DNA from: Terana coerulea
Lineage: Eukaryota; Basidiomycota; Agaricomycetes; Polyporales; Phanerochaetaceae
NCBI GenBank assembly: GCA_024811115.1
Contig: JAKOGH010000315.1
Location: 1-64,000 of the forward strand
Direction: 5' to 3'
Length of the DNA stretch: 64,000 nt
The position numbers were made by a program, and so were the translations under genes. Positions 54,846-64,000 of this stretch are shown here, one piece after another (within the stretch, counting starts at the first letter, position 1; each line of letters begins with the position of its first letter). The notes below the pieces were generated by a model. The model was not told where the DNA came from. It searched no databases and worked only from the letters and a program-made list of their open reading frames with translations.

Positions 54846-56646
54846 AGGCTGCCTTACCATCTGCTTGCTTTTTGAGCACTTCCTCAGTCTCCTATTCCAT
54901 CTTGGCACGCTTCCACTTGATAACCTTCTTGTGGAGGGCATGAATGACCTCCTTAGCTAGTATGTCACCTCCATCGTCCTGTGATGCAGCGGGTTTCATG
55001 CATTTGATGAAGGTAGACATTGTTCGAATAACTTTCTGGTTCTCCTGAATGTCGACATGCTTTGAGTGGACATCCGACCGCATCTGGGCAATGGTTGATA
55101 AAAGCTGTATGAAGGACAAGTAGGGTTTCAGAGTATGAATTAGGACACCAATCATAGTAAACTCCACAGGAGAGACTCGAGCCAGTTTTTAGAAGCACCG
55201 GAACATTGCTTCTCTCTTGTAAAGTGCGCAAAGATCTTGAACATTTCAATGAGACCAGTTTTCAAATGCAGAGGCATAGGTGTTGAGAGCTGCAGCCATT
55301 TGTCAAGCTGCTGCACGCCAGGGAATTTCGAGGCGGCAGTGCCTTGGATAAGGTAAACGATTGATGCCAGGCATTGGAAGTCTCAACCACAGCCGAACTC
55401 CATTCCAATGCATCTCCAAGTCCAAACCCTTCTTCACCCAAAACTTTGAATAGGACTTTGCAAATAAGGTCAGGCTATGGGCAGATATAGCCTGCATTCT
55501 TCTCTGGAAACAGCTCAAGTCAGCAGAGTATAACGCTGGCAAATAGTAATGCTGTACTAGCAGAGGTCAAGGCCACACCGAGTTGGACTCGCTGTGTATA
55601 CTCATTAGACATGATTGGAAGAGGCACATTAGATGAAATATATCTGGAAAATCTTGCGCTCCTGCTTTTTAGAAATCCCATCATATTCCATGCACACCAG
55701 CTGCTTCATTTCAAAGTTGTGCACTATCTGCTTCAACAAGCCAGGCTTTTTCCTGCCACCTTTGAACTAATACTTCTTTCCAGTCACCCTTCAATTCAAG
55801 TTGTGTAAGTGTTACATTTACTCGAGCATGAATTTCCTACTTACGAGTCCCTGTCTGTTGGCCAATTAGCAAAGAATATATGCACCTATATACAACTGAA
55901 CACTTACAGGCAATCTTTCATGCAAGTTTGAAATGTTAGAATCATTGCGTCTACTAGTAGCCAGGCATTTCACCAATACACCTCACCATCAATAAATCTG
56001 GTGAGGTCAGCAATGAAGACACCGGCAGGGAGTAATCAGCTCACTGTCATATAGAAGTCAGTTGCTGCTTCCCATTGATGGATGTTTTGACTTCATTCCC
56101 TTCAGAATCCAGCTTACATGCTAGAGATGATCAATGTGATGTAGCAGATTACTTGCAAAATATAACATACTGAAGACAACTGGTGGAACATAGTAATTTC
56201 TGAGCAGTGAGTCTATTATTCCAACTTGCTTGGATTCCTGGCCAAACAACCTCTGCAGCAGCAACTCATGAGCCCTTATTCCAGTGTTTTTAGACTGAAA
56301 GGTAACGCACTGGGTTGATATTGGGGATCAAGGTCTATGCCACCTTGGGTCATGAGCTCTACTCGACGAGTGGTGAGTGAATGTGATGTTACTCCACGTG
56401 GACCTAATTGTCTGACTATACAAATATCTAGCCAAGTAGTTGTTATTGTAAGGGTGGTCTTAGCGGATTTGTGATCTGTGCAGTATTGATTAAGTATGAT
56501 ACACTGGGACTCTTCTACCTTCTACAAACCTTGTACTCCTTTGAAGACGCGACTTTCTTTGTCTTCGATTTCTTCAGCATACTAGCTTCTTCAGATGAAG
56601 AGAGTTCAGTTAGTTCTGAGTCCCAGTCATCATTGCTATAAGACAT
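54846..56646 (-). pseudogene. Decayed DUF262 (GmrSD-like) paralogue
   Basis: A relic of the gene at 20660-23313, in the same order on the minus strand. It starts MSYSNDDWDSELTELSSSEE at 56646, parallel to the acidic leader of the intact copy. It retains SKQVGIIDSLLRNYYVPPVV, SINGKQQLTSI (the intact copy has CIDGKQRLTSI), QLVCMEYDGISKKQERKIFQ, RVQLGVALTSA, a DFQCLASIVYLIQGTAASKF segment and VEFTMIGVLIHTLKPYLSF. Lesions: an extra G before ESKQVG, a TGA in front of DFQCLAS, and the key Asp and Arg of the DGKQR motif changed to Asn and Gln. The disordered tail is truncated. It sits head-to-head with smc2, 322 bp apart, as the intact copy does with mad1. Confidence 0.8.
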
Positions 56647-56968
56647 GTGTGTGAATCACGGCCTCAATAGCAAGTCGGAGGCAGTGGGGGCAGAAAGGAA
56701 GGCGGAAAATGTGGTCGACATGCACAAAAAGTGCGTTTGTTTCTTTGTATGAAATCGGGGGCATTAATGCCGCACTTCGGCGCCCTGATTTGCGGCGATC
56801 AATCAAGCTCAGGCTATCCCAGTTCAGGCGGAGATTCAACACGAGCCACGTGATCTCATGTAGCAACGCGTTGGTTCAACGCGCGCCTTGCGAGCCCACC
56901 ACCTCCATCTTCCCCGTTTTGTCCTTTGCCACCATCTTCTCTCCCGTCGCCGCTCGCTTGTCGTCGGA
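56647..56968. promoter_or_regulatory. Divergent promoter region, DUF262 relic and smc2
   Basis: A 322-bp gap between the relic start and the smc2 ATG. The smc2 promoter must lie here or within the relic. A CACGTG word occurs near 56846, a possible bHLH site. No clear TATA box. Confidence 0.35.
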
Positions 56969-59900
56969 ATGCGCATTGAGGAGCTGATTATAGAAGGTGC
57001 GTTTGTAAATGACAAGATAACCGCTTGCGTCGTGCCCTAGTCTCTCGCCATCTCGTAATGATTCTCGCGGGGTTCTGGGCAGGATTTCGATGCATTCAAG
57101 GGTGCTACGCGTCAACTATAGCACGGTGCTAGATGCTATGTCACACACCGACTACTTTTAGCTTTTGGTGCGGCCTTGACTGGCCAGAAAAACCCCGAAG
57201 CAGAAATGCATGTCAATACGAGCTGTTCGTTCCCGATTCTCTTCAGGAGAGCCGGATCACTCGTAGAACACAACCGAAGCCTGTCATTATGAGTGCTTAT
57301 GTCATTTCACGTCAAATAACACGCGCTTTCTAGGCTTCAAGTCCTACCCAGTTCGGACGTCTATAGCAGGATGGGACTCTTCTTTCAACGCGATCACTGG
57401 CCTTAATGGTTCTGGGAAGTCAAACATTCTGGATGCCATCTGCTTTGTACTTGGTATCACCAACATGTCTGCGGTACGAAAGTACGCTTCTTCTTGTCTT
57501 CGCTCTGGCTAAAAGTTGTCCGTAGATGCGAGCCCAAAACCAAGCGGATCTCATTTACAAGCGCGGTCAGACGGGCATTACGAAAGCAAGTGTTACAATC
57601 GTATTTGACAATTCAGACCGCGCAACAAGTCCAGTCGGGTTCGAGACCGTTCCACAGATCACCGTGACGCGCCAGATCGCCATCCCGAACACCTCCAAAT
57701 ACCTCCTAAACGGACACAAGGCCGAACAGAACAAAATCCAGACACTCTTCCAGAGCGTGCAGCTCAACATCAACAATCCCAATTTCCTCATCATGCAAGG
57801 ACGCATCACTAAAGTCCTGAACATGCGGCCGCAGGAGATTCTGGGCATGGTGGAAGAGGCGGCAGGCACTCGCATGTTCGAGGAGCGCAAGGACAAGGCG
57901 ATTAGGACAATGGGGAAGAAGGACAAGCGCGTGCAAGAGCTAACGTCACTGCTCGCCGAAGAGATCACGCCGAAGCTCGACCATCTCCGTGAAGAGAAGC
58001 GCTCATACCTGCAGTGGCAGAAGGCATGCTCTGAGCTTGAGCGCGTCGGCCGTGTGCTGCGAGCCTGGGAATGGACGGATTACCACCGGCGTGCGGAGAA
58101 GAAGGATGAGGAGACCGCTCGGGCCCAGGCAGACACGAAGAAGTTGCAGAAGTCAAAGGATAAGTGGGCGAGCGAAATCGAGGCGAACGAGAAGGAAGTC
58201 GAGGAGGTTACGAAGCAGCGCGACAAGGAGCTCAAGAAAGGCGGCAAATACAAGAAGCTCGAAGAGGCCGTTAGTGAGCTCGGCAAGGTCGTCGAAAAGG
58301 TCAAGACGCAGATAGACATCAAGAACAGCTCTATCGCGGACGAAGAGGCAAAGGTGCAAGGCCTAGTCGATGCCTTGAAAGAAGTATGTCTTCTGTCTTT
58401 ACCCTGAGTACCGTCGTAACAATCCCCTCTTAGGCCGAAAACGCCCTCAACGAGAAGCGCGTTCAGGTAGAAGAGCTCAACGGTGCACATACCACGGTAA
58501 AGGATAAGCACGCCACCCTCCAGAGCGAACTCAACAAAGCCGAAGAGCTTCTCCAGACCCTCTTGACCGGCTTGTCGTCGAAGAACACTGGCCAGTCTGG
58601 AGGCGGATACATGGGCCAGCTTGCCGACGCGAAGGCGAAGCAGGCCCAGGCGTCGGCTGAGGAGCAGCAAAGCAAGGTGAAGCTTGCGGCCGCTGAGAAA
58701 GACCTTAAAGGCTTGCAAGCACGGTTCAAGGATGTCGAGCGGGAGTCGAGCGACGGCAAACGGAATCTGGAGGCGACTAAGGCTGAGGTTAACAAGCTGA
58801 AGAGCAAGCTTGAGCGGACTGGATGGAACGCGGAGAAGGAGAGCGAATGCGAGTCAGCGCTACGAAAGGCAGCCAGTGAAGTGCGAGAATGGACTGAGGT
58901 ATGTTTTATCACGCTCTCCAGGGTGACCCGCTGAGCACCTCACGCATATATGCAGCGACGGGACACAATTTGTCAGCGGCTTGCTTTCCTGGACTTCAAC
59001 TACAGCAACCCGACCCCTAACTTCGACCGCTCCCAGGTGAAAGGTCTGGTGGCGTCACTGATATCTTTGAATCCCGCGGATTACAATAAGTCCACCGCGT
59101 TGGAGATCACGGCCGGTGGACGCTTGTACAATGTCGTCGTCGAAAACGAGAGGGTCGGCAAGGAACTTTTGCAAAACGGTCGCCTCAAGAAGCGCGTCAC
59201 TATCATCCCCTTGAACAAGATCAGCGGGCACAAGCTCCCTCCCCAGGTATGCCCTCGACCTCCACCTTTTCGGACGAAGTGACATACTAATTGATATTCT
59301 CATGGCTGCATAGAAATTACAAGCCGCGCAACGTCTCGTCGGCGACAAAGTCCGTCTTGCCCTCTCGCTTATCGGGTACCCAGACGACGTCCAGAATGCC
59401 ATGTCTTTCGTCTTTGGCGATACCCTGATCTGCGACGACGCCGAGTCTGCCAAGCTTGTCACCTTCTCGCGCGAAGTTGGTGGTGTCAAGTCGGTGACTT
59501 TCGATGGAGACGTATATGACCCTTCCGGTACCATGAGTGGTGGTGCGGCACCTAGCAGCAGTGGAATTCTTGTGAAGGTGCAGGAGCTGCTCGATGCTGA
59601 GGGGGAGCTTGGTCAAGCTCGAGGTCGCCTAGAGATGCTTGAGCGTGAGGAGCAGAAGACGAGGCAGAGCAGGGAGCAGTGGAAAGCGGCTGCGAAGGAC
59701 GTAGAGCTAAAGGAGCATGCGCTGAGCCTCCTCGAGCAGCAAGTCGCCGGAAGCAATTCTGCGAGGGTGCGCCAGCTTTCCATGTCCTTCTGCACTGTTT
59801 TGGCGCTGACCACGCTCGACAGCTCGAGGCGGATGTCGAGGCGGCGAAGCAGAACATCGCCACGCTGCGTACTGCCGTTCAGGACGCCAAGGACAAGCAA

Positions 59901-61638
59901 CAGGAGGCAACCGACGAGATCAAGAAGCTCGAGCGTGACATGGCTGAGTTCAAGAACAACAAGGAAGGCAAGATTGACGAGCTCAAGGTTCGTACTCGCC
60001 TATAAATGGCTAATCACAGCGTGATCTGACAACTCCCGTTATGCAGGAGAACATCTCCAAGCAGAAGGCTGCGCTACAGAAACATTCAGTTGTCGTCAAG
60101 ACGCAGCAGAAAGACCTGCAGACCGCTACTCTTGAACTTGGTTTGTGGTTCTAGGGTCAGCTGCCGTGCCGTTCATTCATCTCATGGTGTAAACAGAGCA
60201 ACTCGAGAAGGACCTCGAAGGCGATAAGGCGACTTTGGAGGAAGCCAGGACTGCTATCAAGAAGCTGCACAAAGAGCTCGAGCAGTTGCAGGCCAAATTC
60301 AAAGCAGAAGAAGTAAGTCATCGTCCTGTGCTTACTGACAACAAACGGATTAATCCTGTTCTCCACAGGCCTCCTATCACGAAGCTGAACAGCGCCTTGC
60401 GGAGGAACGAGCCACACTGTCTCGCTACGACAATGAGCTGAAGGACCTCGAAGCCACCATCAAGACCAAGAAGCAAGCTATCAGCGACGCCGATCTGCAG
60501 TTGAAGCAGCTGGAGCACGATTTGACCACTAGTCTAAAGGAAAAGCAGGGCCTGTTGAACTCTGCTGGCAATCTGGAGAAGCAATATGAATGGATTGTGG
60601 AAGAGCAGGGGTAAGTTTGATCATTGTATTGTGTAATGAAGACCACTCATAATATGTATCTTTAGTCTATTCGGTCGCGCTGGAACGGCCTACGACTTTT
60701 CGTCTCTAGATGTCGGCAGCCTGCGGGAGAAGGCCCGGGAGCTCGAGACGCAGCAGAAGAGCATGAAGAAGAAGATTAACCCCAAGGCAATGAACATGAT
60801 CGAAAGGTACCCCTTGTCCAAACTTGATGCTCAAGGAGTCATGCTCACCGTGAATGGACTTGTAGTGTGGAGAAGCAGGAGTCTACACTGAAGAAGAAGC
60901 TCGCTACCGTTCTGAAGGACCGAGAGAAGATCGAGCAAACCATTGACGAGCTCGACAGGTACAAGCGTGAAGCTCTCGAGAAGACGTGGGAGAAGGTGAA
61001 TGGGTAAGTTGCATTCTGCTGATGACGCGGTCCTTGCTAACAGTTTGCCCAGCGACTTCGGTGGAATCTTTGCGGAACTCCTACCTGGCAACTTCGCCAA
61101 ACTGCAGCCGCCAGAAGGCCAAGACCTGACTCAAGGACTGGAGGTCAAGGTTCGGCTGGGTAGTGTATGGAAGCAAAGTTTGACCGAGTTGAGCGGTGGT
61201 CAACGGTATGTCTCTCTTCCATGCCGCTACAGCCACCGTCTAATTGAACTTCCGTGCAGATCTCTCATCGCCTTGTCCCTCATCATGTCTCTTCTACAAT
61301 TCAAACCAGCACCGATGTACATTCTGGATGAGATTGATGCTGCTCTCGACCTGTCACATACTCAACACATCGGCCAGCTGTTCCGCAACCGGTTCAAGGG
61401 CAGTCAGTTCATCGTCGTCAGTCTGAAAGAGGGTCTCTTCACCAACGCGAACGTACTGTTCAGGCGAGTGCTTATGTTCATGGTCTTTGCCACAAATATT
61501 CACGTGGTTTATCTGATTTGCAGGACGCGTTTCCGGGATGGTACGAGTGTCGTAGAGAGGACAGCGCAACGCAGTGCCAGCGCGATATATAGTGCGGATT
61601 CAAATCATGAGAATCTACCTAGGGCAAGGAGAGCGTAA
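56969..61638 (+). CDS. SMC2: Condensin ATPase subunit SMC2
   Basis: A core condensin ATPase that compacts mitotic chromosomes with SMC4, about 1,200 residues over some 15 exons. Exon 1 (56969-56996) is [10 protein letters not shown]; a long 337-nt intron follows, then exon 2 from 57334 with [14 protein letters not shown], the Walker A loop GLNGSGKSN and [12 protein letters not shown]. Exon 3 (57525 on) has [22 protein letters not shown] sequence and [16 protein letters not shown], hallmarks of SMC2. Two long coiled coils flank the hinge (about 58955-59570, with [14 protein letters not shown] and DPSGTMSGG). The C-terminal head has the signature [14 protein letters not shown] and Walker [13 protein letters not shown]. 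The end is ENLPRARRA. Every junction keeps frame and all ATPase motifs are intact. SMC2, not SMC4, is indicated by the N-terminus and hinge. Confidence 0.97.
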
Positions 61639-62370
61639 TTCCCTCGAGACTGTTCGTATCACGCTGTATATATCTTCTCCTTGAGGACTGTAGCCGTTTC
61701 CTGTTAGTCATCACTGTGTCCATGTTGTTTCTGCATCCATTGACTGTATTCACTTGCTTGTATTTTGGTATATAGACTGGCCGGGTACTATGATATTGTA
61801 CCATTGTAATCCCACTCTACCGGGTGTATTAAGACTATAAGTCAATGCAACGAAGAATAAGGGGCTGAATATTTCTGACTGCAGTTGCATTCAAACTTTG
61901 AAGCTTCGACAGCTTCAGTAGTTGCCGCGCCACAAGGTCGCTGAGCACGACGCAGCCTGGGTATATGCGACTGCCATCCGACGTAGATGCTCGTCAATAG
62001 TGAAGGGACCTCGAAGGTCCTTACCGACCTCACCGAAGTGGTTGTTCGCATGGTTCAAAACTCAAGACGACTTGGACGGGCAGAGATTTGTTTGCATAGA
62101 GATTGCTCAGGTGCCAGAGACTCGGCAAATTGGTCAAAACGAGGTTGTGAAGCATCGCTTGAACGTTACATCAAAGCCTAGGCCACTTATTTCACTCTAA
62201 CCAACTTGAAGTCGAGAGAAGGTGAACCACGGCGTAGTGTTCATCAAGTCGATGAAACAAGCCCCGGCCTGCAGTGAACTACTCGTTTACAGCATTCTAT
62301 GGCTAATGCTATCGCTTCGTTTGCGTGGCGTATATTACGCATGTTTTCTATGGTGTTATTCGTCTCTTCC
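61639..62370. other. Convergent 3' flanks, no gene seen
   Basis: Sequence between the smc2 stop and the stop of the EI24-like gene. Overlapping frames at 61842-62200 on both strands have no motif. Confidence 0.4.
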
Positions 62371-63697
62371 TCAGATAGGTTTGGGGGTAGCGTCCAACGC
62401 GTTCTCAGCCTTCACGCGTGCAACGTAGTGTTGACGCTTCTCGAGATCTACGGTACATGGTAAGATGAATAACATATCTCGCCACGATGTTCGATGTGGG
62501 ACTTACCATGAGCCCACATAGCGGCGCCAATCCTATTGGAAACGGTGAACACCAAGCCAACGATCGGAAGGCCCTCGAGGAGTGCAGCAGTAAAGCCAAA
62601 TGCTATTCAATGATTGGCAGAGGTTGGTAAGGCTACATTCAATCCGTGTACAAGAAGCATACCTCGGTAGTCCCATTTGCGTTCCTCCATGTAGACTGCG
62701 ATTTGCTCTTCTGTCATGCCCTTGGCTTTGAAATACTACATGATGATGTATAAGATGTATGGAAGTCCACAAATGGGCGAAAGCTTACCGGGCGGTGCAA
62801 GTATCGCGCAGTTCCAAGGGCACGCAGGTATGCCGATATCGTAATTCCGGCGACTGGAACCAGGTGTAATGGTGCCAGAGCCACTTTCAAGCAGAAGCAT
62901 TAGCACAATGATTCTTCACACACCCTGAGATACAACGCACGTTTTATCAGGGTCCTGGCATAGAATGTGCTTGCGATACTGCTGAGATGCGAGTTGTGTG
63001 GCTTCGGTGGACTGTCCCACTCCTCGACATACGGTTTCCAGAACTCTGGCCCTTTACCGCGAGAGGCGATGGTCTGCTCGTAGACACGGTCCCGCGCGAT
63101 GCGTATATTTTTGGCAAGAAAGAACGTAAGGATTGCGGTGAACTGCGTCGAGATGAACGCAAGAGTGGCATCTGCACAAGTACTTGGGTTTTGTTCAGTA
63201 CTTGACCAGTAAAAACAAACGTACATGTCGGTAAGTCGAAAGGCATGTGTATGCCAAAGATAGCTTCTCGTGAAAGCCCCGTCACAGATGGCGACCTGGA
63301 GTATACCTTGTTTAGTCCATGTACTTCAGCGACATTATTGGCGCTACAGAAGGAACGTACTTCAGCAGGAACAATTCCACGAACTTGCGTTGAATCTTGA
63401 ATGTTACAACTGCCTGTAAAGTAAATGAGTTAGGTCAGAATGCTTAGAGAATATAGCACTGAAACGTACCCACACCAGCGCAACACCGGCACCCCTAATG
63501 ACCCCATGCTTGCACTTCTGCCACGCTGGCTTCGCAAGACCGTTGTCGCGAAACAGGCGGTAGACTCCTACGATAACATAGGAGGGCGGGAACTGCAAGC
63601 GAGAGGTTGCTGCGCGCAAGTTGTCTGGGACGTTGTCGGAGTAGGGCGAGGTTGATAGCTCTTGACCATATTCTCCTGGAATTTCTGTGTCTGACAT
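62371..63697 (-). CDS. EI24/Rrt8-like multipass membrane protein
   Basis: A protein of about 300 residues in roughly seven exons. It starts MSDTEIPGEYGQELSTSPYS and RLQFPPSYVIVGVYRLFRD. It continues with CKHGVIRGAGVALVW (first membrane segment), AVVTFKIQRKFVELFLLK, REAIFGIHMPFDLPT, ATLAFISTQFTAILTFFLAK (membrane), LAPLHLVPVAGITISAYLRA (membrane), LGTARYLHRPYFKAKGMTEE, QIAVYMEERKWDYRAFGFTA and ALLEGLPIVGLVFTVSNRIG (membrane), ending KAENALDATPKPI. This resembles the fungal EI24-domain family that includes yeast Rrt8 and Lds proteins of lipid droplets and spore wall. It looks intact. The role in this fungus is inferred only from the family. Confidence 0.72.
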
Positions 63698-64000
63698 TAT
63701 TGGCTTTCTTGCGGGTTGGAAACGGGTTGGATCGGAGGCTGGTTGGTTGAATGTGCTGCGGTCGCCGGTGCTGAGGATACATACTCTGGAATACAAGTAT
63801 GACGACGGTGCGAGCCAGGCTTTCGGAAGTCTTGATCCGATGATGCTTGATCCGTCAGACGCTTTCATGCCGTGGTCGGCCTCGCTCAACACAACTCTCT
63901 CCCAACCTCAATGTACAAGCAGTGACCACGACTCAAATTATTTCTACAAGTATGTGAAAACTACTTGCCTCGCTTCAGGAGAAGGATTAGATGCAAACTC
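63698..64000. other. Upstream flank of the EI24-like gene to window end
   Basis: About 300 bases of promoter-side sequence. No TATA box or other gene can be supported before the window ends. Confidence 0.35.

Noticed and set aside
1..64000. CRISPR arrays, rRNA genes, operons or ribosome binding sites
   Set aside because: None was found, and the intron-rich fungal gene structure makes prokaryotic features inapplicable.

Overview
This window is nuclear DNA of a filamentous fungus, most likely an agaricomycete basidiomycete (Polyporales is my best guess, an inference). Genes are dense and on both strands. Coding sequence is GC-rich and cut by many introns of about 45-75 nt with GT...AG ends. 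Recognisable proteins are fungal: a hexose-type transporter, a P450, OMA1, KSH1, SMC2, MAD1, an adrenodoxin reductase, F-box proteins and basidiomycete-type zinc-finger proteins.

Layout. 0.8-3 kb: sugar transporter (+). 4.3-5.0 kb: a complete hAT-type miniature transposon. 5.3-7.4 kb: F-box remnant and an unassigned exon (-). 8.3-9.5 kb: MAGE/NSE3-like gene (-). 10.5-13.1 kb: cytochrome P450 (-). 14.2-15.4 kb: single-pass membrane protein (+). 16.2-17.5 kb: zinc-finger gene copy 1 (-). 18.7-28.9 kb: an inverted duplication whose arms carry zinc-finger copies 2 (-) and 3 (+), enclosing a DUF262 (GmrSD-like) gene (-) divergent from mad1 (+). 29-31 kb: MFS transporter of the anion:cation symporter type (-). 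32.1-34.4 kb: ARH1-type NADPH:adrenodoxin reductase (+). 35-36 kb: membrane protein (+). 36.6-37.6 kb: APH-type kinase-like protein (-). 38.9-40.5 kb: secreted GH105-like enzyme (+). 40.9-46.1 kb: AT-hook and Arg/Ser-rich protein (-), perhaps one long gene. 46.7-47.1 kb: the tiny gene ksh1 (+). 48-49.6 kb: F-box gene (+). 49.9-51.6 kb: oma1 (-). 51.6-54.8 kb: gene-poor, with a second hAT miniature element. 54.8-56.6 kb: decayed DUF262 paralogue (-), divergent from smc2 (57-61.6 kb, +). 62.4-63.7 kb: EI24/Rrt8-like membrane protein (-).

Three chromosome-structure genes lie here: condensin smc2, checkpoint mad1 and an NSE3-like gene. Both DUF262 copies are head-to-head with one of them.

The most striking whole-window signal is that many otherwise well-formed genes carry one 1-nt frame break, often next to a short homopolymer, without accompanying nonsense changes. 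I read most of these as possible consensus indel errors, to be settled from reads or RNA. The zinc-finger copy 2, the second DUF262 copy and the 5.3-6.4 kb F-box locus carry additional decay and look like true pseudogenes. All intron positions are inferred by eye from splice consensus and reading-frame continuity.
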